Part shown: positions 10,508 through 20,161 of the stretch, piece by piece
Position numbering within the stretch: position 1 is the first letter of the stretch
Layout of the letters: every line of letters begins with the position of its first letter
Origin: an uncultured Hyphomicrobiales bacterium
GTDB taxonomy: Bacteria > Pseudomonadota > Alphaproteobacteria > Rhizobiales > Beijerinckiaceae
Length of the DNA stretch: 64,000 nt
Direction: 5' to 3'
Assembly: GCA_903847605.1 (NCBI GenBank)
Contig: CAINED010000090.1
Location: forward strand, 1 to 64,000
Translations under genes and position numbers: made by a program
The notes under the pieces: generated by a model
What the model was told of the DNA's origin: nothing
Seen by the model: the letters and a program-made list of their open reading frames with translations, nothing else
The model's database searches: none

Positions 10508-11601
10508 GTCAGCGTGCCCTTGCCCTGATAATAGGGGCTTTCGAGATAGCGGCGCAGACCGAAACGCGCGAGGACGCCGATCGCGGCGGCCACGGGTACG
10601 GCGATGATCAGCCCGGTAAACCCCATCAGCGAGCCGAAAGCGATCAGCGCGAACATCAGCCAGACCGGATGAAGGCCCACGGACTGTCCGACGAGGCGCG
10701 GGGTCAGGATATTGCCTTCCAGAAATTGGCCAACGCCGACAACGGCCATGGCCATCGCCAGAAGCCAGAAGCTCGGCCAGCCCTGCGCGATCGCCACTGC
10801 CGCCGCGAGAACGAGCGCCGTCAGCGAACCGACATAGGGAATGAAGCTCAAAATGCCGGCGCTGATCCCGATCAGGAAGCCGAAATTCAGCCCGACCAGC
10901 GACAGGCCTATGCCGTACCAGAGGCCGAGGAACAGGCAGACCAGTGATTGCCCCCGGATGAAACCCGCGATGGCCCGGTCGATCTCTCTCGAAAGCTGAC
11001 GTACCGTGTCGCGCTGCTTGATGGGTATCCAGCCGTCGATGGCGTTCACCATCTTGTCCCAGTCGACGAGCATGTAGAAGGCGACAACCGGGGTGATGAC
11101 GAGCAGAGAAGCTATGCCGAGCAGTGCCTGTCCGCCCGACCACAACGAGGCCAGAAAAGCCGCGAAAATCTGGCCGCCCTTTGCGACGATATCCCCGACG
11201 GCGCGGGAGCCGTCGCCGGAACTCGTGCCGACGCCGAGCTTTTCGAAGATGTCGAAGCCGAGTTTCTCGGTGAGCAATGCGCCCTGGCTGCGCGCGAGTT
11301 CCTGTAATTTGCCGACATAGGATGGCAGCTTTTCGATGAAGCCGCCGAGTTGATGCGCGAGCAAAGGGACGACCGCGATCAGGATCACGATAAAAAAGAG
11401 CAGGCAAAGACCGAGAATGATCAGGCTCGCCGTCAGCCGGCCCATGCCCCAGCGCTGAAAACGGTCCGCGAGCGGGTCGAGCAGATAGGCGAGCGCCATG
11501 CCGGCAGCGAAGGGCATCAGCACGCCCGAGAGCAACCACAACAAGCCGGCGAAGAGCGCCAGCGCGCCAGTCCAGAATATCGCGTGACGTTCGATTCGCA
11601 C
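10504..11601 (-). CDS. AI-2E family transporter (PerM-like)
   Basis: Multi-pass inner-membrane protein of 365 residues. It has N-terminal hydrophobic segments (ALFAGLLWLLSGVLMPFAAGMALAYLLDPL, split by short loops), a central amphipathic region, and a C-terminal block with the family pattern GIGLSLVGLNFGFLIGISAGILSFIPYVGS. It begins with GTG after GGAGCGG. The family name comes from a proposed autoinducer-2 exporter; the true substrate here is unknown. The hdaA gene overlaps its end by 4 bp. Confidence 0.88.
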   Translation of the reverse strand: MRIERHAIFWTGALALFAGLLWLLSGVLMPFAAGMALAYLLDPLADRFQRWGMGRLTASLIILGLCLLFFIVILIAVVPLLAHQLGGFIEKLPSYVGKLQELARSQGALLTEKLGFDIFEKLGVGTSSGDGSRAVGDIVAKGGQIFAAFLASLWSGGQALLGIASLLVITPVVAFYMLVDWDKMVNAIDGWIPIKQRDTVRQLSREIDRAIAGFIRGQSLVCLFLGLWYGIGLSLVGLNFGFLIGISAGILSFIPYVGSLTALVLAAAVAIAQGWPSFWLLAMAMAVVGVGQFLEGNILTPRLVGQSVGLHPVWLMFALIAFGSLMGFTGLIIAVPVAAAIGVLARFGLRRYLESPYYQGKGTLT

Positions 11602-11662
11602 GGGCCGCTCCGCGTAGGTCAGCGCAGGATTAAAGGAAATCGTTCAATGGTGCATAAGCGGC

Positions 11663-12214
11663 TCAATCGGTCATGTGCCGGAGCCATTGCACGAAATAGG
11701 CCGCAGCCGAGGCCAGCGTCAACGCCGCGACGGTATAGATTAGCACCTGAAACCACATGCCGAAGGCGACGCCGAACGCCTTGCCGCCGAGAACGGCTGC
11801 CGCGAGCACGATCTGGCCCATGGTATTCGCCTTGGAAACGAGCAGCGGCTTTATGGCGACCGGCTTGTCTAGCACCCAGGACACCATGACCGCGCCCATG
11901 ATCATCACGTCGCGCGAGACGACGAGAATCGCCAGCGTCGCCGGCAGCACGCTCTCGACCGCGAGCGTGACATAAATCGACATCAGCAGCGCCTTGTCCG
12001 CGAGCGGATCGAGATAGGCGCCAAGTTCGGTGCGCAGGTCGAAGCGTTTGGCGAGAAAGCCGTCCACCGCATCGGATATTCCGGCGATCACGAACAGGAG
12101 GAAGGCCCCCATCCAGTCCGGCTGGATGATGAAGACGATGACGACCGGCACCAGCACGAGCCGGCCGAGGGAGATGATATTGGGAAGACTGGCGAAAAGG
12201 TGGGCGCTGCTCAT
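11663..12214 (-). CDS. CDP-alcohol phosphatidyltransferase family protein
   Basis: Integral membrane lipid-synthesis enzyme of 183 residues that joins a CDP-diacylglycerol phosphatidyl group to an alcohol. The family motif is seen as SDAVDGFLAKRF..ELGAYLDPLADK, matching D-x2-D-G-x2-A-(K/R)...G-x3-D-x3-D with Lys at the first basic place. It may be a phosphatidylglycerophosphate or cardiolipin synthase type; sequence alone does not settle this. It lies 61 bp before the AI-2E-type exporter, in the same direction. Confidence 0.85.
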   Translation of the reverse strand: MSSAHLFASLPNIISLGRLVLVPVVIVFIIQPDWMGAFLLFVIAGISDAVDGFLAKRFDLRTELGAYLDPLADKALLMSIYVTLAVESVLPATLAILVVSRDVMIMGAVMVSWVLDKPVAIKPLLVSKANTMGQIVLAAAVLGGKAFGVAFGMWFQVLIYTVAALTLASAAAYFVQWLRHMTD

Positions 12215-12296
12215 TGTGCAGGCAGGATAGCATGGCTACGCCTGCCTGCCGCAAGGGCTGACGGATTGCGTTGCGTCAAATCGCGGACCGGGGCTC

Positions 12297-13955
12297 TCAC
12301 CGCCACGCGTCGATCAGCACGGTCGGGTTTTCCCTGTTGAACGTACCGGGCCCGCGGCCAGCGTAGCGGCCGCCGAACATCTTGAACGCGCCCTGCGTCT
12401 CGCCGCCGGTTACGACGATCTTGATGTCCTCAGGCATGAAGATGCTGACGAGTTCGTCGGGCTTGGCCTTCAGGCGGCTTGCATAGGGCTCGATGCCGGC
12501 GACGGCGTGCGGCAGGGTCAGCGTCTGCGACCATTGATCGTCCCAGTAATCGCGCGCCGGCAGCTTTGCATTGTCGGCGCACCAATGGATCAGCGATTGC
12601 TTCGTAAAGCCGCGATCGACGAAGCCGCGCGCGACGATCGGGTCCATCACGATCAGCGGCTGCTGGTAGAATTCCGTCGCGGTCAGGCAGCGGATGAATT
12701 TCTCCTTCCAGCTATCGCGCGGGCCATAGCCCGATTGCGTGTACCAGCCGCCGAAGAAGACGCTGACTGTCGAGTCGCTTGCCTTAAAACCTTCATCCAC
12801 ATGGAAAGGCGCCCAGGGGCTGCGCTCCTCGTTCTCGGCGAAGCAGGCGGTGTAGCCCAAAAAGTTTCCGAGCGTGCCCATGAAGGTTTCATTCGGCGTC
12901 GAGCCGCCCTGCAGGTTCTGGCACGCGAGCGAGAAGGCCCGGCCTATGGTCGAGTTCGCGTGATTGTAGGGTCCGAGTGCTCCGATCCCGGCGTTCATGC
13001 CGATCTGGTCGCGGATCGGACCGTTGACCACCGAAATCGTCGCGAAGGATGTCGTCGATGACGAGCGCGCGGTGATGCCGCTCGCCATCATCGCAAGGAT
13101 GACCGGAAAATATTCGGGCTTCGCGCCGGCCATCACTGCGTTGACCGCGATCTTTTCGACGTCGAACTGCCAGAATTCCCGAAACGCTGTCGGGCGCATC
13201 TTGCCGACGATGCGATCGGCCGGAATGCTCGTGCCTTTCAGCATGGCGGCGACGCGTTCTTCCGTCGGCAGGACGATGGGCAGCATGTCCGTCCAGCGGT
13301 TCTGCCGGAAAAGTTCGTGCAGGTTCTCGCGCGTGTCCGGTTCAAGCAGACGCGGCGTCGAACGCTCGAAACTCAGTCCTTCGAGATCTTCGGGCGACAG
13401 CGGCTTCGTCAGGCCCTCGATGACTTCCTGCATGAAGGGCCGCTTCGAGATCGGGTCCGCGCCGTCGACATAGGCGCGCAATTCCGACGGCGAGCGTCCA
13501 ACCAGCGGTTGTGGCACATAGGCCTGGCGGGCGCGCGGCATGCCGTTGGCGCGCGCGACCGATTGCGCGAGGCGCGCGAAGGGCTGCGTGTGGACAGGCA
13601 TCGTCGGGATGCCCGCCAGTTCCAGTTCCATGGCCAGCCCCACGACCGTGGGGCTACAGGTGCTTCATAAGCCTACGCCGAGGATAGCCGCATCGGTTTC
13701 GGCGGCAATGGCCGCGCGCATTTCCGGATCGTCGGTCCAGCTCGCTTTGGGCTTGAAGACTTTCGTGCGCACGCCCGGCAAGTGCTCGGCGAGCCAGAGG
13801 CGTAACTGCTCCATGAACACGTCGGAATTGTCGAACAGGCAATCGACGAGACCGACAAGCTTGCCGTCGAGGCTGTCGAGGCGCGGCGCGAGGCGCTTGC
13901 CGATGACAACAGGCGGATAGCCGCGCGGATCATGCACTGCGATGCGGATGCTCAT
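12297..13955 (-). CDS. Predicted selenoprotein: UGSC/GrdB-like U-x-x-C domain fused to a large uncharacterised domain
   Basis: 552 residues if the in-frame TGA at 13665-13667 is read as selenocysteine (Sec97). Residues 1-130 look like the UGSC family and the GrdB selenosubunit of glycine reductase: AAILGVGL, then Sec97-Ser-Thr-Cys100, then VVGLAMELELAGIPTMPVHTQ and PQPLVG. Coding continues in the same frame on both sides. A SECIS hairpin begins 9 nt after the TGA. Residues about 190-552 form one domain I cannot name, with NAVMAGAKPEYFPVIL, VVNGPIRDQIGMNAG and CFAENEERSPWAPFHV. The start at 13955 has GGAGAG. There is no signal peptide, so it is probably cytosolic. It is divergent from a Bug gene. 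Confidence 0.85.
13636..13655 (-). promoter_or_regulatory. Bacterial SECIS element
   Basis: On the coding strand AGCCCCAC-GGTC-GTGGGGCT forms a perfect 8-bp stem with a GGUC loop. The loop lies 17 nt after the UGA, within the usual 16-37 nt window, and GGUC matches the conserved loop core of the E. coli fdhF SECIS that SelB binds. There is no T-run after it, so it is not a terminator. Confidence 0.85.
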
Positions 13956-14143
13956 GGCGCTCTCCAGCTCAAGCTCTGGCCTTCTTTTATCGTGCCGCAA
14001 ACTGTCAGTTGCCGAGTCCCGGCGCAAGCCCGCGTGCTGACGCAGGCAGCTTCCGCCACTCGCATTCCTACACTCTCGACGCGCGCTGCGGGCTGTGAAA
14101 CACTCCCGGCAACGGGATATCGGACGCCACGGAGGGAGGAACC

Positions 14144-15115
14144 ATGTTCGTTCGCATTACATTTGCGCGCATGTTGATGGCGGGACTTGCCTTCGCGGCA
14201 GTGGGGCTGCCGGCGCAGGCGCAAAACTTTCCCAATCGCGACATCACATTCGTCTGCGCCTTCCCGCCCGGCAGCGGCGCCGATGTGCTGGTGCGCTACT
14301 TCGCCGAAAAGGTGAGACCACATACTGGCCGCGCGGTCATCGTGCAGAACCGGCCCGGTGCCGGCGGTAATATGGCGACGGAATTCATGCTGCGCGCCAA
14401 GCCCGACGGCCACACGATCTTCGTTCACGCCGGCAATACGGTCGCCTCGAACCAGCATCTCATCAAGAACAATCCGATCGACGCCGTGAAGCAGGTGAAG
14501 ATCGCGGCGACGATCAACAAGCAGGGATTCTTTTTGACCGTCATCGCCAGCTCGCCCCACAAGGACGTGCAGTCGCTCACTGCGGCCATGAAGGCCAAGG
14601 GCGAACGGGCCACCTATGCGACGACAGCCAATTCCGGCGTCATCATGGGCGCGCTCTACAAGCAGCTCGCCGGACTGCAGGCGGTCGAGGTGAAATACAA
14701 GACCGGAACCGAAGCCCTGAAGGAGATGGAATCGGGCGCCGTCGACTATGCGCTGCACGATCCGCAGGTCGCCATGCAGGAGGCGCGCAAGGGCACGATT
14801 CGCCTGCTTGCGGCCGCGACGGCGGAGCGGCTTTCTTCGGTGCCCGACGTGCCATCGATGAACGAGCTCGGCTATCCCATGGACCTGCAGGGCTGGTTCG
14901 CCGCCATGGTGCCCATGGAAACGCCTGATGACATCGTCCTGACGATCAACAAGTGGTTCAATACGGTTCTCGCCACCGAGGATGCGAAAGAATTTCTGAC
15001 CAAGTTCGGCGGCGAACCCTGGATCTCGACGCCGGAAGTCGGACAGGCGCGACTCGTCAAGGATGTCAGGGACTGGGGGCCCTATGTCGCCGCGGCGGGG
15101 CTCGTGCCGCAGTAA
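14144..15115 (+). CDS. Bug/TctC-family solute-binding protein
   Basis: 323-residue periplasmic receptor with a signal peptide ending PAQAQ, then NFPNRDITFVCAFPPGSGADVLVRYFAEK and VIVQNRPGAGGN, the standard Bug ligand-loop blocks. A strong GGAGGGAGG ribosome site precedes the ATG. It is transcribed away from the predicted selenoprotein gene across a 188-bp shared region, which holds a near-perfect palindrome AACTGTCAGTT (14000-14010), a candidate operator. The ligand is unknown and no membrane subunit is nearby. Confidence 0.9.
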   Translation: MFVRITFARMLMAGLAFAAVGLPAQAQNFPNRDITFVCAFPPGSGADVLVRYFAEKVRPHTGRAVIVQNRPGAGGNMATEFMLRAKPDGHTIFVHAGNTVASNQHLIKNNPIDAVKQVKIAATINKQGFFLTVIASSPHKDVQSLTAAMKAKGERATYATTANSGVIMGALYKQLAGLQAVEVKYKTGTEALKEMESGAVDYALHDPQVAMQEARKGTIRLLAAATAERLSSVPDVPSMNELGYPMDLQGWFAAMVPMETPDDIVLTINKWFNTVLATEDAKEFLTKFGGEPWISTPEVGQARLVKDVRDWGPYVAAAGLVPQ

Positions 15116-15222
15116 GGGCTGATTGTCCCCGGCTAAGAAGCAGCGCGCCACCGCGCCGCCTTGCGCGTGGGTCCGGCAGGTATTAACCCGCCGCAGGCGA
15201 GGTTCTTACCCGCGAGGATTTC

Positions 15223-16290
15223 ATGGCTGAAAGCGGCAAACCGGGCCTCACCTATGCGCAGGCCGGCGTCGACATCGACGCGGGCAACGAGATGGTCGAG
15301 AAGATCAAGGCGGACGTGCGCTCGACGCGCCGGCCGGGCGCGGACGCCGAAATCGGCGGATTCGGCGGGCTGTTCGACCTGAAGGCTGCGGGCTTCAAGG
15401 ACCCGATCCTCGTCGCGGCGAATGACGGTGTCGGCACCAAGGTCAAGATCGCCATCGACAGCGGCATTCACGACACGGTCGGCATCGACCTCGTGGCCAT
15501 GTGCGTGAACGACCTCATTGTTCAGGGCGCCGAGCCGCTGTTCTTTCTCGATTATTACGCGACGGGGAAGCTCGATCCGGTCGCCGGCGCGGCCATCGTG
15601 AAGGGCATCGCGCGCGGCTGCATCGAATCCGGCTGCGCGCTGATCGGCGGCGAAACCGCGGAAATGCCCGGGCTCTACGCCAGGGGCGATTACGACCTTG
15701 CCGGATTTGCCGTCGGCGCGGCGGAGCGCGGCACGCTGCTCCCGCGCGAGGACGTCGCTGCCGGCGACATCGTGTTCGGTCTGCCCTCTTCCGGCGTTCA
15801 CTCCAACGGTTTCTCGCTGGTGCGCCGTATCGTGGAGCGCACGGGCCTTGCGTGGGATGCCCCCGCGCCCTTCATGGCGGGCGAGACACTGGCGCGCGCC
15901 CTGCTGACGCCGACGCGGCTTTACGTGAAGCCGCTGCTCAAGGCGCTGAAGGCCACCGAAGGCATTAAGGCGCTCGCGCATATCACCGGTGGCGGCTTTC
16001 CCGACAATATCCCGCGGGTGCTGCCCGACACCCTCGCCTGCAGGCTCAACCTCGACGCCATCCCGGTTCTGCCGGTCTTCAAATGGCTCGCGAAAGAAGG
16101 CGGCGTCGCCGAGGCGGAGATGCTGCGCACCTTCAACTGCGGCATCGGCATGATTGTCGTCGCGTCTGCCGCAAAGGCGGCAGAGGTCGAAAAGGCGCTG
16201 CGCGACGGCGGCGAAAATCCCGTTCGCATCGGCGTCATGGAGCTGCGCACTGGCGAAGCGGTCACGACGCACGGGAGGCTGGCGCTGTGA
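15223..16290 (+). CDS. purM: Phosphoribosylformylglycinamidine cyclo-ligase (AIR synthetase)
   Basis: ATP-dependent ring closure of FGAM to aminoimidazole ribotide, step 5 of purine synthesis; 355 residues. It shows the PurM/ThiL fold signatures: [58 protein letters not shown] and [12 protein letters not shown]. It overlaps purN by 4 bp (GTGA), so the two are translationally coupled, as is usual in alphaproteobacteria. Confidence 0.98.
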   Translation: MAESGKPGLTYAQAGVDIDAGNEMVEKIKADVRSTRRPGADAEIGGFGGLFDLKAAGFKDPILVAANDGVGTKVKIAIDSGIHDTVGIDLVAMCVNDLIVQGAEPLFFLDYYATGKLDPVAGAAIVKGIARGCIESGCALIGGETAEMPGLYARGDYDLAGFAVGAAERGTLLPREDVAAGDIVFGLPSSGVHSNGFSLVRRIVERTGLAWDAPAPFMAGETLARALLTPTRLYVKPLLKALKATEGIKALAHITGGGFPDNIPRVLPDTLACRLNLDAIPVLPVFKWLAKEGGVAEAEMLRTFNCGIGMIVVASAAKAAEVEKALRDGGENPVRIGVMELRTGEAVTTHGRLAL

Positions 16291-16961
16291 GAAACACCCG
16301 CCGCCGCACGGCTATCCTGATTTCAGGCCGTGGCTCCAACATGGCCTCGCTCGTCGCCGCGGCGCGCCACCACGATTTTCCGGCAGATATCGCGCTGGTC
16401 CTGTCCAACCGGCCGGATGCGCCGGGGCTGGATTACGCGAAAGAACACAACATCGCGACGGCCGCCGTCGATCACAAGATCTATGTGGGACGCGAGTCCT
16501 TCGAAGCCGTGATGCAACAGATGCTGGAGATGCATCGCATCGACCTCATCTGCCTTGCCGGTTTCATGCGGCTGCTGACGCCGTCTTTTACGCAACGCTG
16601 GCAGGGCCGGATGCTCAACATTCACCCTGCCCTGCTGCCGTCGTACAAGGGCCTGCATACCCATGAACGCGCGCTGGCGGATGGCGTGAAGATTCACGGC
16701 TGCACCGTGCATTTCGTGGTTCCGGAAATGGATTCCGGTCCGATCATCGCGCAGGCCGCGGTGCCCGTGCTCGACAGCGACACGGCGGACACGCTGGCCT
16801 CGCGGGTGCTCGCGCAGGAGCATGTGATCTATCCGCGCGCGCTCGAAATGGTGGCCTCGGGCCGGGTGCATATCGAAGGGCACCGTGTCCTTGGCGCCTG
16901 CCCGCGCGTTGAGCACGCACCGCTGGTCGTGCCGGCGCTCGACGAGGAAGAGGACGGTTAG
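16287..16961 (+). CDS. purN: Phosphoribosylglycinamide formyltransferase
   Basis: Transfers formyl from 10-formyl-tetrahydrofolate to GAR, step 3 of purine synthesis; 224 residues. Key blocks: [14 protein letters not shown] at the N-terminus, [28 protein letters not shown] (catalytic Asn and His) and [15 protein letters not shown] (catalytic Asp). The GTG start at 16287 overlaps the purM stop. Its stop overlaps the stop of the convergent NMT1-type gene by 4 bp. Confidence 0.97.
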   Translation: MRNTRRRTAILISGRGSNMASLVAAARHHDFPADIALVLSNRPDAPGLDYAKEHNIATAAVDHKIYVGRESFEAVMQQMLEMHRIDLICLAGFMRLLTPSFTQRWQGRMLNIHPALLPSYKGLHTHERALADGVKIHGCTVHFVVPEMDSGPIIAQAAVPVLDSDTADTLASRVLAQEHVIYPRALEMVASGRVHIEGHRVLGACPRVEHAPLVVPALDEEEDG

Positions 16962-17998
16962 CTTTTCTTGTAAGGCCCCAGTTGCTGCAAGGCCCAATCG
17001 CGGAAGCTGAGATCGACCACCTTCTTGAGATCGACGGGACGCTCCAGCATTTTCAGTTCCTGGAAGATGTCGATGTCGTCCTGCAGGCTTTTCATGTCGA
17101 GCGTGCCGTCGGGATCGCAATAGGCCAGCGTGAACGCCTTGTAGATCGCCGGATCCTTGAAGGAGCCGTATTTGACGAGAATGTCGATGATCGCGTCGCC
17201 CTTGGCGCCGGCGAAATTGCCCTGATCGTCGAGCGCGTCATTGTGGTCGCGGACGCCGCGCAAGAAGGCGCGCATGAAGCGCCGCCCGTGTTCGACGCGC
17301 TGCGCGGCAAAGCGCCCTTCATAAAGCGTAACCGCGACCTGGTGCGAGGGGATCAGCTCCCATCCATCCATCAACTTCACGACGGTCCCGCGCTTGATGG
17401 CGAGCGTGCCGGCAGGATCGGGCGGCATGGCGAAATCGATCGCGCCGGTTTCCAGCGCCTGCACCTGCTGCGGGAAACTCATGGAGATTTCGGTCACTTC
17501 GTCCGGACGAATGCCGGCTTTCTTGAAGAGCAGATGAAAGCCAGATGTTGCCGAACTGCCGGGCGCGCCGTTGGCGTATTTCAAGCCCTTGAGATCGGCG
17601 ATAGTTTTTACGCGCCCGGACTCGACCAGCGCCTTCCGCACGACGATCTTGATGGAGCTGCGCCCCACCGTATTCTTGCTCTTGTCGGCGACCATGCGAA
17701 TTTCGATGCCGCGCGTGATGGCGTTGTAGAGGCCAGCGGAAGGACCGCCCGCGGCCGTATGCAATTCGCCCGACGCCATCGGCGCGATCATGCGCGCGGC
17801 CGACGGAAACGGCAGGATTTCGACGTCGAGACCTTCCTCTTTGAAATAGCCGCGGGCATGAGCGACGAAATAGCCGACGTCCGTTGCGGCATTGGGCACG
17901 CCGAGCGTGACCTTCGCAGGCGTTTGCGCAATGGCGGGCATGGCGAGCGTTCCTGCGGCGGCCGCGCCCCATTTCGCCAGGCTTCTGCGTGTCAGCAT
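16958..17998 (-). CDS. NMT1/SsuA-type ABC substrate-binding protein
   Basis: 346-residue periplasmic binding protein of the NMT1/THI5-like group, which takes sulfonates, taurine or pyrimidine precursors in characterised members. The N-terminus TRRSLAKWGAAAAGTLAMPAIAQ reads as a Tat-type twin-arginine signal. The fold start is KVTLGVPNAATDVGYFVAHARGYF, followed by EEGLDVEILPF. The start at 17998 has GGGAGGA. No permease or ATPase gene is nearby, so its transporter and ligand are unknown. Confidence 0.85.
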   Translation of the reverse strand: MLTRRSLAKWGAAAAGTLAMPAIAQTPAKVTLGVPNAATDVGYFVAHARGYFKEEGLDVEILPFPSAARMIAPMASGELHTAAGGPSAGLYNAITRGIEIRMVADKSKNTVGRSSIKIVVRKALVESGRVKTIADLKGLKYANGAPGSSATSGFHLLFKKAGIRPDEVTEISMSFPQQVQALETGAIDFAMPPDPAGTLAIKRGTVVKLMDGWELIPSHQVAVTLYEGRFAAQRVEHGRRFMRAFLRGVRDHNDALDDQGNFAGAKGDAIIDILVKYGSFKDPAIYKAFTLAYCDPDGTLDMKSLQDDIDIFQELKMLERPVDLKKVVDLSFRDWALQQLGPYKKS

Positions 17999-18185
17999 TG
18001 TCGATCCTCCCTGCATCTTCAAAGTTATGGCTCGCAGGCATGACACATGACAAGTCCGGCACGCACAAGTCGGCTGCTGCAGCGGGGGCCTGCCGCAATA
18101 CTTGCAATGCCCGGGCAGCAAGGTGCAGGATTGCCTGAAGCCGCTGGCGGGATCGCCGAAGACGGCCTCCGGGAGGAGCAGACAG

Positions 18186-19151
18186 ATGGCGAATTTCCTG
18201 CGCATCGGCGTCGCTGTGCTGACAGCGTGGCTGGCTTTTGCCCCGTCTTCGCGCGCGGCGGATTATCCGACCGGGCCCGTCAGGATCGTCGTTCCCTTTC
18301 CACCCGGGGGCAGCAGCGATCTGGTCGCGCGTCTTGTCGGCGCTCATCTGAGCGCGATGTGGAAACAGCCCGTGCTTGTCGAGAACCGGCCCGGTGGCAA
18401 CGGCATGCTGGCGCCGACGGCGGTTTCGAAAGCTGCGCCCGACGGCTATACGCTGCTGCTGGCGCCGCCATCCATCGCTTCGGTCTTCGCGACGATGAAC
18501 GTGCCGCCGATCGATCCGCAAAAGGATCTGTCGCCCATTTCGCAGCTGGTCGAAAGCCCGCTTGTCGTTCTGGTGCATGGCAAGACGCCATTCAGGACAC
18601 TGCGCGAACTCGTCGATCATGCGAAGGCCAATCCCGGCAAGCTCAATTCCGGCTCCTACGCCATGGGCTCGCGGCTCAACAGCGGGCGGCTGAACGTGGC
18701 TGGGAATATCGAGCTGCGCGATGTCGGCTATCGCGGCGAAGCGCTGATGATCGCCGCCGTCGCCGCCGGCGAAATCGAGGTCGGCGTCGCCTCGCCTGTC
18801 GGTCTCGCCGAATTTCTGTCGAAAGGACAATTGCGCATACTAGCGGTAAGTTCCGCACAGAGAATCCCCGGCTTTCCCGACGTGCCGACAGCCCGCGAAG
18901 CCGGCCTGCCCGCCTTCGATCCGACCGCGTGGTTCGGACTGTTCGCGCCGGCCAACACGCCGCTCGAAATTCGGCGTTTCGTCGCGACGGGCGTCGCCGA
19001 ATGGGCGAAGACGAAGGAAGCTGCCGATAAACTGGAAACAGTTGGCTTTGTCCCCAAGGCATCGACGCCGGAACAAATGGCTGCTTTTCTGGCGAACGAA
19101 ACGAAGTCCGCGAACGAAATCGCGAAACTCATCGGCATTCAGAAACAATAG
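18186..19151 (+). CDS. Bug/TctC-family solute-binding protein (tandem copy 1)
   Basis: 321-residue periplasmic receptor with a signal peptide ending SSRAA, then YPTGPVRIVVPFPPGGSSDL, VENRPGGNG and AAPDGYTLLL. The start at 18186 follows GGGAGGAG. It is a close paralogue of the next gene, sharing AKANPGKLNSG, YRGEALM and WFGLFAPA in the same order, so the pair arose by tandem duplication. It lies 31 bp ahead of its partner, probably in one transcript. The ligand is unknown. Confidence 0.9.
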   Translation: MANFLRIGVAVLTAWLAFAPSSRAADYPTGPVRIVVPFPPGGSSDLVARLVGAHLSAMWKQPVLVENRPGGNGMLAPTAVSKAAPDGYTLLLAPPSIASVFATMNVPPIDPQKDLSPISQLVESPLVVLVHGKTPFRTLRELVDHAKANPGKLNSGSYAMGSRLNSGRLNVAGNIELRDVGYRGEALMIAAVAAGEIEVGVASPVGLAEFLSKGQLRILAVSSAQRIPGFPDVPTAREAGLPAFDPTAWFGLFAPANTPLEIRRFVATGVAEWAKTKEAADKLETVGFVPKASTPEQMAAFLANETKSANEIAKLIGIQKQ

Positions 19152-19182
19152 ATCCAGAGGCGATAGAAGGCGGGAGGACAGC

Positions 19183-20154
19183 ATGCTCAAGGCAGTGCAG
19201 CAGTTTGCGATTGCAGCTTGCGCATTATGGATGGCTTCGCAGCCGGCGCCGGCGCAAGCGCAGGCCTATCCCGCCGGACAGGTGAAGCTCGTCATCCCCC
19301 TGCCTCCCGGCGGCAGCACGGATTTCGTCGGGCGACTGCTCGCGGCGCATCTGTCTTCGGTCTGGAAGCAGACTGTTATCGTCGACAACAGGCCGGGCGG
19401 CAATGCCATGCTTGGCGTCACCTATGTCGCGAAATCCGCGCCCGACGGCTACACGCTGCTGCTCGGCCCCCCGACGGTTGCAAGCGCGCCGGCGACGATG
19501 AAAGTCCTACCGATCGTGCCCTTGCAGGATCTTTCCGCTATTTCACAACTGGTCGAAATGCCCAATGTTATAACAGTCCATGCCAGCGTTCCCGCGAAAA
19601 CGCTGCGAGAACTTATCGACTATGGCAAGGCCAATCCGGGCAAGCTGAATTCCGGCACCTTCGCAATGGGCTCCCTGTTGACGAGCGGGCGTTTCAATCT
19701 CGTGTCCGGTCTGAAGATGCCGCTCGTCGGCTATCGCGGCGAGGCGCTGATGATGGCGGCGACGGCTGCAGGGGAAGTTCAGGTCGGCATCGCAACACCC
19801 GTGACGGCCATCGAACCCCTGTCGAAAGGACAAATTCGCGCCCTTGCAGTGACCTCATCGGAAAGACTTGCGGCGCTCAAGGATGTGCCCACGACCGCAG
19901 AGGCTGGCCTGCCGGAATTCGCGCAAACCGTGTGGTTCGGCCTGTTTGCGCCGGCGGGAACATCTCTCGACATCAGGCGCATGATCGCGGCTGAGGTCGC
20001 AGACTTTTCGAAAAAGCCCGAGACGATTGCAAAACTCGGCGGCGCGGGCCTCGTGCCCAAGCCATCGACTCCCGAGGAGATGGCCGCCTTGCTCGAACGC
20101 GAAACGAAGAATGCGCTGGAGACAGCCGCGGCGATTGGCGTGGAGAAACAGTAA
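19183..20154 (+). CDS. Bug/TctC-family solute-binding protein (tandem copy 2)
   Basis: 323-residue periplasmic receptor, signal peptide ending PAQAQA, then YPAGQVKLVIPLPPGGSTDF, VDNRPGGNA and SAPDGYTLLL. A GGGAGGA ribosome site precedes ATG 19183. It is the second member of a tandem pair with the preceding gene and is clearly diverged from it, so the duplication is not recent and the two may bind different organic acids. It is convergent with the molybdopterin oxidoreductase, 7 bp apart. Confidence 0.9.
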   Translation: MLKAVQQFAIAACALWMASQPAPAQAQAYPAGQVKLVIPLPPGGSTDFVGRLLAAHLSSVWKQTVIVDNRPGGNAMLGVTYVAKSAPDGYTLLLGPPTVASAPATMKVLPIVPLQDLSAISQLVEMPNVITVHASVPAKTLRELIDYGKANPGKLNSGTFAMGSLLTSGRFNLVSGLKMPLVGYRGEALMMAATAAGEVQVGIATPVTAIEPLSKGQIRALAVTSSERLAALKDVPTTAEAGLPEFAQTVWFGLFAPAGTSLDIRRMIAAEVADFSKKPETIAKLGGAGLVPKPSTPEEMAALLERETKNALETAAAIGVEKQ

Positions 20155-20161
20155 AGCGAAC

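Noticed and set aside
13636-13655. The 8-bp GC hairpin as a transcription terminator
   Set aside because: No T-run follows on the coding strand, and protein coding continues for over 440 codons.
12297-13955. Two separate genes (96-residue and about 450-residue proteins) instead of one selenoprotein
   Set aside because: Both parts are in one frame, the downstream part would need a GTG with no ribosome site inside the SECIS stem, and the family motif spans the TGA.
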